Notes: a model not told the origin generated them from the letters alone. Positions 53,488 to 62,247 are shown, numbered from the stretch's first letter. The stretch: DNA of 64,000 nucleotides from Fuscovulum ytuae (GCF_029953595.1 NZ_CP124535.1:2326001-2390000); one strand, 5' to 3'. A program made the numbers and translations.

Positions 53488-53503
53488 TGGCACGGGATTT
53501 GCC
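53488..53503 (+). promoter_or_regulatory. Sigma-54 promoter of the motF-like pair
   Basis: TGGCACGGGATTTGCC: full -24 TGGCACG, -12 TTGC, GG-N10-GC exact. It is 31 nt before the ATG at 53535. Confidence 0.85.
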
Positions 53504-53534
53504 CTAGATGCCGGGACGACAGAAGGAGAAGGCC

Positions 53535-54305
53535 ATGAAAAGCGCCGACACGTCGGAGATGGATGCCGCGACCGCCGCAGGCGACAGCGCGACCGATAAG
53601 ATCCGCCGCGCGCTGGAAGCGGCAGAAGCAGCCAATGATGCGGCGCAGGAGCTTGCCGATCTGTCGGCGGCGCATCGCGCCTTTGCCGAGGCCGTGATCA
53701 AGGGCCAGCGACGCAATACGTTGTTCGCGTCAGGGGCGCTGGCCGGATCTATCGTCGCCGTGGTTCTGGGCGGGTTGGTCTATTTCCGGTCGGTCGCCGA
53801 TCTGCGGATGGCGGCCGGCGTGCAATCGGAGGCGGCCGCCCTTTTGGTGAAAGAAGTCAAGCAGATCGACGGGATCGGCGATACGGTCGAAGAACAGCAG
53901 AACGTGATGAAGACCGATCTGCTGGCGCTGTTGGAACAGGTGAAGGACGAGATCCGCATCGCCGGGGCGGATGCCCTGAAGCTGCCAGAGGCGGAGCCGA
54001 TGGGGCCGGAAATTGCCGAAGCCGTCCGCGCCGGGGTGAAGGAAGACATCGATGCGGCGAAGACTGAATTGATGACCGCCTTGGCCGAGATCGAAGTGAA
54101 GGGCGGGAGCAAAAGTCTGGACGAGTTGAAGGCGCTGATTACCGAATTGTCGATGCGGAGCGCCGCAGCAGCGCGCGAAACGGCATCCCCTGCCCCGGCG
54201 CAGGCGACGCCCACCCCGGCCACGCAGGCCGGCGGCGCACGCAACACGCGGCCCGCCACGCGGGCGGCCAGCGCGCCGGAACCCAACCCTTTCGTTTATC
54301 CGTGA
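53535..54305 (+). CDS. motF: MotF-like bitopic flagellar motor protein
   Basis: This 256-residue protein has a cytoplasmic helical N-terminus, one transmembrane helix (about 62-84) and a periplasmic part of about 170 residues with coiled-coil character and an Ala/Pro/Thr-rich end. R. sphaeroides MotF is a bitopic protein with periplasmic C-terminus, needed for Fla1 rotation, encoded by the first gene of a two-gene unit (from memory). Topology, position after flhB, own sigma-54 promoter and a second hypothetical gene all fit. AAGGAG precedes the ATG. Sequence identity was not checked. Confidence 0.72.
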   Translation: MKSADTSEMDAATAAGDSATDKIRRALEAAEAANDAAQELADLSAAHRAFAEAVIKGQRRNTLFASGALAGSIVAVVLGGLVYFRSVADLRMAAGVQSEAAALLVKEVKQIDGIGDTVEEQQNVMKTDLLALLEQVKDEIRIAGADALKLPEAEPMGPEIAEAVRAGVKEDIDAAKTELMTALAEIEVKGGSKSLDELKALITELSMRSAAAARETASPAPAQATPTPATQAGGARNTRPATRAASAPEPNPFVYP

Positions 54306-54312
54306 GACAGCC

Positions 54313-55041
54313 ATGAGCCAGCTTGGCGCAGACGCTGGCACGTTGGCCGGAGAGGCCCCTGCGGTGCCGCAGACCCTGCGCCTGCGCGAGGGATCGGTCA
54401 ACGCAGAGGGGCGGCGGCTGGGCCTGACCGGGGGCGAGGTCTTGCTGTTGGTCAATGGCGTACCCTTTACCGGGACCGAGACGGCGCTGACGGCGCGGCT
54501 TTTGATCCGGCGCGGAAAGCCCCTTGCCCTGACATTCGCGCGCGAGGGGGGGAACCTTCTGGTTCTGACCACGACCACGGCGCTGGGACGGTGGGAGCAG
54601 GTGCCCGCCCTGCCCGCGCCGGAGGGCGAGGCGGCGCGGATCGATCCCGATGGGTTGCGGAATTACGAGGTCATGCGGAGCCCGGAGGGGCAGTATGACC
54701 TTTATGCCGTCGATGCCCCGTTGATTGCAGTGATAGCGCCGCCCCTCTGGCTGTTTCAGATGCGGGTCTGGGCGCCGGGGGCCACGCTGTTGGCGGGGCT
54801 GGTGGCGGCGGCGATTGTGACGCCTTGGCTTTCGCTGGCGGTGTGGCTGTCGGCGGCGCTGTGGATCCGTGGGGCGGCGATGCCGTTGCTGCGGGCGGAC
54901 AGGCAGGCGCGTGGCCTTGGCTTTGCCGGGGTTGTCGCTGCGCGAAGCGAGACGGAGGCGCATGCCATCCATCAGGCGCGGGCGCCGGGGGATCGCTGCA
55001 TCTTTTGCCCGGACAAAGAGGCCCCGACCGCCGCCGCGTGA
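54313..55041 (+). CDS. Membrane protein of unknown function in the motF unit
   Basis: This 242-residue protein has an N-terminal soluble region (1-135) with a PDZ-like LLVNGVPFTGTETALTARLL pattern. Two hydrophobic segments (about 136-150 and 157-185) and a polar C-terminus with two Cys (RCIFCPDK) follow. It lies 7 bp after the motF-like gene and ends before a strong terminator. No known family. Confidence 0.78.
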   Translation: MSQLGADAGTLAGEAPAVPQTLRLREGSVNAEGRRLGLTGGEVLLLVNGVPFTGTETALTARLLIRRGKPLALTFAREGGNLLVLTTTTALGRWEQVPALPAPEGEAARIDPDGLRNYEVMRSPEGQYDLYAVDAPLIAVIAPPLWLFQMRVWAPGATLLAGLVAAAIVTPWLSLAVWLSAALWIRGAAMPLLRADRQARGLGFAGVVAARSETEAHAIHQARAPGDRCIFCPDKEAPTAAA

Positions 55042-55060
55042 GGGTTCTGGAAAAGAAAAA

Positions 55061-55085
55061 GGCCCGCCGATCTGGCGGGCCTTTT
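55061..55085 (+). terminator. Bidirectional rho-independent terminator
   Basis: GGCCCGCC, loop GATCT, GGCGGGCC, then TTTT on the plus strand and AAAAA on the 5' side (TTTTT for the minus strand). It ends the motF-like unit and probably rpoN transcripts from the other side. Confidence 0.92.
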
Positions 55086-55146
55086 CCCTTGTGTGAGCGG
55101 GAGACCTGACTTCCCTGTCACAAGTGCATGTATCTGTCGCGGCCCC

Positions 55147-56505
55147 TTAGGCCTTAGTCATCAGGGCGCGGCGGCGACGATCCACCGACGATGCGATGCG
55201 GAGCTGGTCGCGATACTTTGCCACCGTCCGTCTTGCAAGCTGGATGCCATCTTCCTGCCCGATGATGCGGGCGATGATATCATCGGACAGCGGCTCTTCA
55301 GGATTCTCGGCGGCGATGAGTTTCTGGATGCGGTGGCGGATGGCGGCGGCGGAGCCAGCCTCACCCCCGTCGCCATCGCGGCTGGCGAGGGCCGCGCTGA
55401 AAAAGCTTTTCAGCGGGAAGGTGCCCTGCGGCGTGGCAATCAGGATGCCCGAACAGACACGCGAGACGGTGCTTTCGTGGACGCCGATCGCCTCGGCCAC
55501 TTCGCGCAGGACCATGGGGCGCAGACGGGAAGGGCCATGTTCAAGGAATTCGGTTTGGCGGCGGACAACCTCGGCCCCGACCTTGAGCGTGGTCTGGTTG
55601 CGGTGTTCGACGGCGCGCGACAGCCAGCGGGCGACGGACAGGCGTTCGGAGACGTAGGCGTTCGCCTCGATCCGGCGGAGGGCGAGGCGGCGGGCTTCGC
55701 CTTCACGCACCACCACTGTGGGCAGGGTGGAACGGTTGAGGTCCACGCGCCAGCCATCGGCACCACGGGTGACCAAAAGATCGGGCGCGCGCTGCGGCAT
55801 CGGGGCACCGTCGAAGGTGGCACCCGGCTTGGGGTTGAAGCTGCGGAGTTGGCGCAGCATGGCCTTGAGATCATCCATCGCGACGTTGCAGACGCGGCAG
55901 AGGCCACGCAGATCGGCCTGCGCCAGCATTGGCAGATTATTGAGCAGCGCCGAGAAGGCCGGGGTCAAAAGGCCTTGATCGCGGGCCTGAAGGCGCAGAC
56001 ATTCGGCAAGGTTGCGGGCGAAGAGGCCTGCCGGTTCCACCTGTTGCAGGCGGTGAAGGAGGGCCTCAACCTCGGACTCGTCCACCATCAGGCGGTCGGC
56101 GATGGCGGACAGGGATTGGCCCAGCCAGCCCGAGGGTTCCAGCGCATCGAGGAAGGCCTCGGCCATCATGGAGTCACGCGGGGAAAGGCCTAGGCGTGCC
56201 ACTTCGGCGGCGGCATGGGCATAGAGCGAGGGGCCGGGATCGGCGGCGAGCTGACCAAGCTTGTCCCAGTCATCTTCGCCGGAGCGGAGTTGCGAGGGAA
56301 GGGTCAGGTCGCGGGCGGTGCTGGCGCCTTTGGGTTGCGCGGCGCGCGCACCGAGATCGAGGAAGGGGTTCTCCTCGGCCTGGGATTCGATGAAGGAGGC
56401 GAGGTCGGTATTGCCCATCTGAAGCAGTTGGATCGCCTGCTGAAGCTGGGCGGTCACCACGACGGATTGGCGCTGGCCGATGGACTGGGACGTGAAAAGC
56501 TGCAT
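55147..56505 (-). CDS. rpoN: RNA polymerase sigma-54 factor RpoN
   Basis: This 452-residue sigma-54 has a Gln-rich region I (QRQSVVVTAQLQQAIQLLQM), core-binding domain, and a C-terminal RpoN box LARRTVAKYRDQLRIAS. The ATG at 56505 has AAGGAGA 10 nt upstream. Located inside a flagellar cluster with fleQ/fleT and sigma-54 promoters, it is probably the flagellar paralogue (RpoN2-like) rather than the nitrogen-fixation type; a second rpoN elsewhere in the genome would be expected. Confidence 0.95.
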   Translation of the reverse strand: MQLFTSQSIGQRQSVVVTAQLQQAIQLLQMGNTDLASFIESQAEENPFLDLGARAAQPKGASTARDLTLPSQLRSGEDDWDKLGQLAADPGPSLYAHAAAEVARLGLSPRDSMMAEAFLDALEPSGWLGQSLSAIADRLMVDESEVEALLHRLQQVEPAGLFARNLAECLRLQARDQGLLTPAFSALLNNLPMLAQADLRGLCRVCNVAMDDLKAMLRQLRSFNPKPGATFDGAPMPQRAPDLLVTRGADGWRVDLNRSTLPTVVVREGEARRLALRRIEANAYVSERLSVARWLSRAVEHRNQTTLKVGAEVVRRQTEFLEHGPSRLRPMVLREVAEAIGVHESTVSRVCSGILIATPQGTFPLKSFFSAALASRDGDGGEAGSAAAIRHRIQKLIAAENPEEPLSDDIIARIIGQEDGIQLARRTVAKYRDQLRIASSVDRRRRALMTKA

Positions 56506-56641
56506 GGGTAATGTCTCCTTGCAGCGACCATGACTCACCCAATGCGTGTGGCGCAAAATTTTGGTTTGACACCCCTAAAATGGCCGATGGGCAGTGAATT
56601 AAACGGGTTTTCGACGCTTTAACCCATTGAAAATAAAAGAA

Positions 56642-56667
56642 GCCCCCGGTCTGTATGGACCGGGGGC
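56642..56667 (-). terminator. Rho-independent terminator of fliC
   Basis: A 10-bp stem GCCCCCGGTC / GACCGGGGGC, 6-nt loop, followed on the minus strand by TTCTTTTATTTT. It lies 25 bp after the fliC stop. Confidence 0.93.
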
Positions 56668-56691
56668 ATCCGTTTGGATGTCGGGCTTTCG

Positions 56692-58164
56692 TCAGCCGCG
56701 GAGGAGACTCAGCACGTTCTGCTTGGACGAGTTCGCCTGGGCAAGCATCGCGGTGGCAGCCTGCGACAGGATCTGGCCACGGGCGAGGTTCGTCGATTCC
56801 TTGGCGAAGTCGGCATCCACAACCTGCGAGCGAGCCGTCTGAACCGAAACCGAGATGTTGGTCAGGTTCGAGATCGTCGAGTCGAGGCGGTTGGACAGAG
56901 CACCGAGGTCACCGCGGGACTGGCTGATCTTCTGCAGGGCGACGTCGATGACTTCGATCGCCTTGGCCGAGGATTCAGCGGTGGAGAGGTCGATATCGGC
57001 CACCGATTCCAGTTCAGAGGTGAAGGACGCCGCCGCCGCGTTGCCGAAGAAGCCGGTCGCCGCCGCCGTCGCGCTGATCGCGAAGGTTTCGGTCGAGGTG
57101 AAGCTGACTTGGCCGGTGACGGTGGTCGCGGCACCCGTGGCGAGCGTCGAGGTCACGGCAGCGGTCGAGGGATCGCCGTCGGCGTCGATCGACAAGGTGA
57201 TGCCCGTGGTCGTCGCGGTGTGGGTGTAGTCGTCGATGGTGATGTTGGTGCCGTTGGCATCGGTCATCACGATCGAGGTGTTGTCATCGCCCATCGTCGC
57301 GGTCACGCCGGTGGAGGCCGATTTGCTGTTGATCGCGTCACGCAGCGAGGTCAGGTCGATCGCGCCAGCCGAGTCTGTGGAGATCGCGACGCCTTCGCCG
57401 ATCGAGGTGCCGTTGATCGTGAAGCTGACCGTGCCAGCCGCCGCAGCGCCGCCGGTGAAGGACAGCGTGGCCTGCGTCTTGGCCGTAGCGGCAACACCCG
57501 TCATCGACTGCACCGCGTTGACGGCGGCGGCGAGTTCTTCAGCCGACTGGCCGGCGGTGGCGTTGATTTCGGCGCTACCGGCGCTGCCGGTGATCACGAT
57601 GTCCTGTGCCGCGACACCGGTGGCGGCGGCCGAGGCCAGCGTCGATTGCTTGTACGCGCCGATCTTGGTGGCGGCGGTCGAGTCGATCGAGATGCTGAGG
57701 GTCTGGCCCGCATCGGCACCGATCTGGAACTGCTTGTCGGTGAAGGAGCCATCCATGACCTTCATGCCGTTGAAGGTGGTGTTTTCAGCGACGCGGTTGA
57801 TTTCCGACAAGAGCTGGCGAACTTCGGCCGTGATGTTGCCGCGGTCAGAGCTGGTGTTGGTGTCGGAAGCGGACTGCACGGCCAGTTCGCGGACGCGCTG
57901 CAGCATGTTCGAAACTTCGACATGCGCGCTTTCCGTCGTGTCGAGCAGGTTCTTGCCGTCGGCAGCGTTCCGGATGGCTTGGTTGATGCCCATCACCTGC
58001 GAGGTCATCTTTTCCGCGATGGCCATACCGGCCGCGTCATCCTTTGCGCCGTTGATGCGCAGACCCGAGGACAGGCGCGTCATGGCGGTGTTGAAGTCGT
58101 CGTTCACCTTGGTCATGTTCGCCTGCGCGGCGATGGCACCGATATTCGTATTGATCGTCGTCAT
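56692..58164 (-). CDS. fliC: Flagellin
   Basis: This 490-residue flagellin has the conserved N-terminal D0/D1 helices (RLSSGLRINGAKDDAAGMAIAEKM, QRVRELAVQSASDTNTSSDR, in pieces) and C-terminal D1/D0 (DFAKESTNLARGQILSQAATAML, LSLLRG). The Ala/Thr/Ser-rich central region (150-400) is the variable surface domain. AGGAGG precedes the ATG. A sigma-28 promoter and a strong terminator frame it. FliS, FliD and FliA for this filament are all in the window. Confidence 0.97.
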   Translation of the reverse strand: MTTINTNIGAIAAQANMTKVNDDFNTAMTRLSSGLRINGAKDDAAGMAIAEKMTSQVMGINQAIRNAADGKNLLDTTESAHVEVSNMLQRVRELAVQSASDTNTSSDRGNITAEVRQLLSEINRVAENTTFNGMKVMDGSFTDKQFQIGADAGQTLSISIDSTAATKIGAYKQSTLASAAATGVAAQDIVITGSAGSAEINATAGQSAEELAAAVNAVQSMTGVAATAKTQATLSFTGGAAAAGTVSFTINGTSIGEGVAISTDSAGAIDLTSLRDAINSKSASTGVTATMGDDNTSIVMTDANGTNITIDDYTHTATTTGITLSIDADGDPSTAAVTSTLATGAATTVTGQVSFTSTETFAISATAAATGFFGNAAAASFTSELESVADIDLSTAESSAKAIEVIDVALQKISQSRGDLGALSNRLDSTISNLTNISVSVQTARSQVVDADFAKESTNLARGQILSQAATAMLAQANSSKQNVLSLLRG

Positions 58165-58213
58165 GGTTTCAGCCTCCTGATACCCTTTCGCGCCCCAAAT
58201 GCGCTCGGCATTG

Positions 58214-58239
58214 ACAACGGCCTGTTACGCAGATGTTTA
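58214..58239 (-). promoter_or_regulatory. Sigma-28 promoter of fliC
   Basis: Minus strand GCTAAA (TAAA at 58239-58236), 14-nt spacer, GCCGTTGT (58221-58214). It is 49 nt upstream of the ATG. Confidence 0.7.
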
Positions 58240-58453
58240 GCGTGGCGTGAAAGATTTACGGATTCTTTCGTTTTTTCGGGGGCTTGGCGGCTCAGTCGGG
58301 GCCTGTGCTTGTTTAACCGCGCATTGCGCGGACCTGGGCGCGGGCGGGGCTGCGCGCCCCTGCGCGAGGGCGCGAATATCGCGCGTGAGACGCGCCTGTG
58401 GGGGTGCGGGGGCAGGAAATCGCGCGATCACGCAGTTTTTGCATCGCGGCGTA

Positions 58454-58480
58454 TATAGGTGGCGGGATGTCTGCCGTTCC
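58454..58480 (+). promoter_or_regulatory. Sigma-28 promoter of motA
   Basis: TATA (one mismatch from TAAA), 15-nt spacer, GCCGTTCC (58473-58480), 36 nt before the motA ATG. Confidence 0.55.
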
Positions 58481-58516
58481 TAGGGTCTGAAGCACAGCAG
58501 TCACTGGAGTGGCGCG

Positions 58517-59278
58517 ATGGATATCGCAACCCTTGTCGGCCTATTGGGGGCGGTCGCAATGATCATCGGTTCGATGGTCTTTGCTGGCGGCTTGAGCCCC
58601 TTTGTCGACGTGGCGTCGGTCATCATCGTCTTTGGCGGCACCTTCTTCATCGTGATGATGAAGATGCCGATGGGCGTGTTCATCGGACATTTCAAATCGC
58701 TGGGAAAGGCCTTCAAGCCCGCCACCTTTGACATGGCCGGAGTGGTGGAGCGGATGGTGGAGCTGGCTGCCGTGGCGCGGAAGGACGGGATGATGGCGCT
58801 GGAAGGCCAGCAAGTGCCGGACCGGTTCTTTGAGCGCGGTTTGCAGATGCTGATTGATGGGGCGGACGAGGCAAAGCTGGTGAAGGCGATGAAGCAAGAG
58901 ATCAAGGCGATGAAGGCCCGGCATGAGGGCAATCAGAGCGCGATCAAGGCTTGGATCGATTTCGGCCCGGCGATGGGGATGATCGGCACGCTGATCGGTC
59001 TGGTGCTGATGCTGGGCAATATGTCGGACCCGAAGTCGATTGGCCCTGCGATGGCGGTGGCCCTTTTGACCACGCTTTACGGCGCGTTGATCGCCAATGT
59101 TCTGTTCGGGCCGATCCTGGCCAAGCTGGAAGGCTATACCGCCGATGAGGTGGCTTACCGCGAATTGGTGATCGAAGGGCTGCGCGGCATCGCGCGGGGC
59201 GACAGCCCGCGCAATGTGCAAGAGCAGATGGTGACCGTCCTGCCGCCGAAAGAGCAGGCGCGGCTGATGGCCGCCTGA
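58517..59278 (+). CDS. motA: Flagellar stator protein MotA (PomA-like)
   Basis: This 253-residue stator subunit has four transmembrane helices (about 3-22, 30-48, 148-170, 178-200). The PomA-type signature DPKSIGPAMAVALLTTLYGA is in the last pair, and cytoplasmic charged residues lie in the 75-140 loop. Sequence resembles the gammaproteobacterial PomA type rather than E. coli MotA. Followed by motB at 10 bp. GGAG precedes the ATG. Confidence 0.95.
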   Translation: MDIATLVGLLGAVAMIIGSMVFAGGLSPFVDVASVIIVFGGTFFIVMMKMPMGVFIGHFKSLGKAFKPATFDMAGVVERMVELAAVARKDGMMALEGQQVPDRFFERGLQMLIDGADEAKLVKAMKQEIKAMKARHEGNQSAIKAWIDFGPAMGMIGTLIGLVLMLGNMSDPKSIGPAMAVALLTTLYGALIANVLFGPILAKLEGYTADEVAYRELVIEGLRGIARGDSPRNVQEQMVTVLPPKEQARLMAA

Positions 59279-59288
59279 GGACAGGGTC

Positions 59289-60485
59289 ATGGCAGCCGCA
59301 AAGATCGTCGCGTTGAAGGTGGCCCCGGTCATCCCCGAAGAGGAGGATGAGCCGCCGAAATGCCCACCTGTCGGTGCGCCGGCATGGCTGGCCACCTTTG
59401 CCGATATCGCCACCAATCTGATGGCCTTCTTCGTGCTGATCCTTGGTTTTGCGAAATTCGACGAGGTCAGTTTCAAGAAGATGGCCGGGTCGATGCGCGA
59501 GACCTTTGGGACGGAAATGGTGGCGCCGCTTCTGGAAAATCCCGAGGGCGGCACGGTTCTTGAAATGAGCTTCCAACCGCAGGGCTTGCCGCCGGATCAG
59601 GTGCAAGGCGAAGAGCCGCCGAAGGGCGATGAAGGCCCATGGCAGGATCGGGACGGCGAAAGCGACAGTCGCAGCCCGGCCGACCAGATGCGGGAGAAGG
59701 CGGCGCAGGCCGCCGCTAAGGCATTGATGGATGCGCTGGCATCCGGCGAGGTGAAGGTGGAGCAAGGCAAGTCGCAGGTGACGATCCGCCTGCCCGAGGG
59801 CGAGAACCAGCCGACCGCCGAAACGGTGGCGGATGCGCTGGCGCGTCTGGCGCGCACCGATCCAGAGCCGGTGGAAGACCCGACATCTGGCGCGACGAAT
59901 GACAGCGCCGAACAGGTCGCCGAGGCGACCACCCCACCCGATCAACCCGCCGAGGCAGGCACGGGTGAGGCTGCGCCGGGAAGCGGCGGTGCAGGCGGGA
60001 CGGCCGAGGCCGGGCGCGGCACCAGCCCCGGCTTTGCCGAGGCGAAGCTGGGCGTTGCGCTGCGGGATCAAAGCGCGCAGGGCCTTGTGGAGGTAGAGCG
60101 TCGGGATGGATCGGTCTTTGTCACGGTGGGCGCTGGCGGGGCGTTTTCGTCCGGTTCGGCCGAGTTGACCGCCGAGGCGCGGGAAATCCTTGGCCAGATC
60201 GCCGAGAACGGGCTGGCGCCGGGGGCGAAGGTGACGATCACGGGCCATACCGACAACGTGCCCTTGGCCAATTCGCCCTTTGGCGACAATTTCGGCCTTG
60301 GCGCGGCGCGGGCATCGGCGGTGGCACAAGAGATGGTGCGCAGCGGGTTGGTGCGGCCTGACCAGATCAGCGTGGTGTCGAAGGGCGAGACGGCCCCCGT
60401 GGCCGACAACCTTACGGAAGATGGCCGGGCGCAGAACCGGCGGATCGAGATCGAGATCGACTATGACGGCACTGCGGCGGAATAA
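59289..60485 (+). CDS. motB: Flagellar stator protein MotB (PomB-like)
   Basis: This 398-residue protein has one transmembrane helix preceded by PAWLATFADI, with the ion-conducting Asp39. A long periplasmic linker (about 100-240, Gln/Glu/Ala-rich) leads to an OmpA/MotB peptidoglycan-binding domain with ITGHTDNVPLANSPFGDNFGLGAARASAV. The N-terminal CPPVGAPAW segment and FSFKKM resemble PomB. Coupling ion is undetermined. Confidence 0.95.
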   Translation: MAAAKIVALKVAPVIPEEEDEPPKCPPVGAPAWLATFADIATNLMAFFVLILGFAKFDEVSFKKMAGSMRETFGTEMVAPLLENPEGGTVLEMSFQPQGLPPDQVQGEEPPKGDEGPWQDRDGESDSRSPADQMREKAAQAAAKALMDALASGEVKVEQGKSQVTIRLPEGENQPTAETVADALARLARTDPEPVEDPTSGATNDSAEQVAEATTPPDQPAEAGTGEAAPGSGGAGGTAEAGRGTSPGFAEAKLGVALRDQSAQGLVEVERRDGSVFVTVGAGGAFSSGSAELTAEAREILGQIAENGLAPGAKVTITGHTDNVPLANSPFGDNFGLGAARASAVAQEMVRSGLVRPDQISVVSKGETAPVADNLTEDGRAQNRRIEIEIDYDGTAAE

Positions 60486-60508
60486 CCCCTGCCTTCTGAG
60501 CGGGCAGC

Positions 60509-60535
60509 TAAGACAAGCGGCGGTTGTGCCGTTCA
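60509..60535 (+). promoter_or_regulatory. Sigma-28 promoter of fliD
   Basis: GCTAAG (TAAG at 60509-60512), 15-nt spacer, GCCGTTCA (60528-60535). It is 26 nt before the ATG at 60562. Confidence 0.7.
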
Positions 60536-60561
60536 TAGATGCGCAAGGAAAGGTCTGACAG

Positions 60562-62208
60562 ATGACCGTGGATATCCTTTCGTCACTGAACAAGAACGGG
60601 TCGGGGTTGAACCTGCGGGACCTGACGGCATCGCTTGTCTCGGCGGAGATCGATCCGCAGAAGGCGCGGCAGACCGAGCGGGTGGATGCGGCGACGACGC
60701 AAATCTCGGCCTTGGGCGAGGTGCGGGCGCAGTTCGGCGCGTTGAGCACAGCCGTCGATATCCTGCGGCAGAACCCGATCCTGCGGGCCAATTCGGGCAA
60801 TGACGGGGTGGCGGTGACGATCACCGATCCGTCGAAGATCGCCAGCCAGACGATGTCGATCGGCGTGCAGAAGGTGGCGCAGCGGCAGGTGATGGAATTC
60901 ACCGGCTTTACCGGGCTGGATCAGGCCGTCGGGGCGGGGACGTTGCAGATTGCCGTCGGGACCTGGGGCGAGGATGCCTTGGGCGCCCCGGAATTCACGC
61001 TGAACCCGGACAGCACGGTGCGCACGCTGACCATACCCACCGGCGCGACGCTGAGCATGCTGGCCGAGACGATGAACAGCATTCCGGGGCTGCAAGCGCG
61101 GGTTCTGGACAAGGGGGATGGAACCTTTTCGCTGGGCGTGGTGTCAGAAATGGGCGCGGCGGCGGCATTGAACATCACGGTGACAGAGACGGAGCCGGGG
61201 CTCGCGGCCTTTGACACCAATACGACAATCGAGACGGTGCAGATTCAGGCGGCGCAGGATGCAGAGATCTCGGTTGACGGGATCACGGTGTCGCGGCGGA
61301 CGAATGTGATCGACGATCTGATCCCCGGCGCGCGGCTGGACATCACCGCGCCAGAGGGCACGACCACGACGGTGAATTTCTCGCGCAATATCGAAACGGC
61401 GCGGCTGAACATGGAAGCGCTGGTCGAGCAGGTGAACAACACGCGCAATCTGCTGAATGAGTTGTCGGCGCGGGGTGTAGCAGGGGCAGAGTCCGGGGCG
61501 CTTGCCGGGGATCGGCTGATCGAGAAGCTGAAATCCGATCTGACCGCGCTGATTGCCGCGCCGATTGCGGGTTTTGGCAGCGAGGCGCGGCGGCTGTCGG
61601 ATTTTGGGGTTGTGACGAACCGGGATGGGTCGCTGAGGGTGGATCAGCTGCGGTTCGAGCGGGCCTTCAATCAGGACCCGACAGGGTTCGACATGATTTT
61701 CACCGACCGCTTCTCGGCCAGCGATTCAAGGGTGACGGTGGGCGGTGCGGTGGGTTCGTCGGTGGAGGGCGGGACCTTTGCCTTCCGTCGGGATGTGGCG
61801 ACGGGCGTCGCGACGTTGGATGGATCGCCGGTGTTCCGCGTGCCGCAGGCCACGGGAGAGGACCAGTATTTCGCCTTTGGCGGGCGGCTGGCCGGATTGA
61901 ACGTGACGGTACCTGCCGACCTGACCGAGACGGAAGTGCGCTATGGCAAGAGTTTCCTGACCACGATGGAGCGGCTTTTGGACGGCGCGCTTTCCAGCGG
62001 GGCAAACAGCATCAGCGAGCGCGAGGCGCAGTTGAACAGCCGGGTGACCGAAGCGACTGAGCGGCTGGAACAACTGGATGCGCGGGCCGCCCTTCTGGAA
62101 AAGCGGTACCTGTCGCGCTTTACGGCGATGGAGACGGCGATTGCCGGGCTGAAAAGCACGGGCACCTATCTGGATAACCTTGTCGCGCAGTGGAATAAGT
62201 CGGAATGA
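60562..62208 (+). CDS. fliD: Flagellar filament cap protein FliD
   Basis: This 548-residue cap protein has the FliD N-terminal motif near the start (GLNLRDLTASLVSAEIDPQK), a long variable domain and the FliD_C domain with EREAQLNSRVTEATERLEQLDARAALLEKRYLSRFTAMETAI coiled coil (in pieces). It caps the filament made of the fliC product and is exported with FliS/FliT-type chaperones. AAGGAAAGG precedes the ATG. Confidence 0.95.
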   Translation: MTVDILSSLNKNGSGLNLRDLTASLVSAEIDPQKARQTERVDAATTQISALGEVRAQFGALSTAVDILRQNPILRANSGNDGVAVTITDPSKIASQTMSIGVQKVAQRQVMEFTGFTGLDQAVGAGTLQIAVGTWGEDALGAPEFTLNPDSTVRTLTIPTGATLSMLAETMNSIPGLQARVLDKGDGTFSLGVVSEMGAAAALNITVTETEPGLAAFDTNTTIETVQIQAAQDAEISVDGITVSRRTNVIDDLIPGARLDITAPEGTTTTVNFSRNIETARLNMEALVEQVNNTRNLLNELSARGVAGAESGALAGDRLIEKLKSDLTALIAAPIAGFGSEARRLSDFGVVTNRDGSLRVDQLRFERAFNQDPTGFDMIFTDRFSASDSRVTVGGAVGSSVEGGTFAFRRDVATGVATLDGSPVFRVPQATGEDQYFAFGGRLAGLNVTVPADLTETEVRYGKSFLTTMERLLDGALSSGANSISEREAQLNSRVTEATERLEQLDARAALLEKRYLSRFTAMETAIAGLKSTGTYLDNLVAQWNKSE

Positions 62209-62211
62209 AGA

Positions 62212-62247
62212 CGGGCCGCCGTCAGAGCAATCTCTGAGGGCGGCCCG
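62212..62247. terminator. Terminator between convergent fliD and fleQ
   Basis: A large hairpin: CGGGCCGCC / GGCGGCCCG outer stem with inner TCAGAG/CTCTGA stem and CAAT loop. TTGCCTTTT follows on the plus strand. Confidence 0.88.

Larger units (their letters stand above)
58165..58516. other. Divergent control region between fliC and motA
   Basis: 352 bp with no credible gene (the open frames here are low-complexity). It holds the sigma-28 promoters of fliC and motA. The middle is very GC-rich (runs of GCGC), perhaps the 5' leader of one of them. Confidence 0.5.

Noticed and set aside
58237..58431. A 64-codon minus-strand frame between fliC and motA
   Set aside because: Pro/Ala/Arg low-complexity, overlapping the fliC promoter, with no ribosome binding site.
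58460..58475. A sigma-54-like GG-N10-GC upstream of motA
   Set aside because: The -24 half is TGGCGG and the -12 half CTGC, both poor; the overlapping sigma-28 element fits better.
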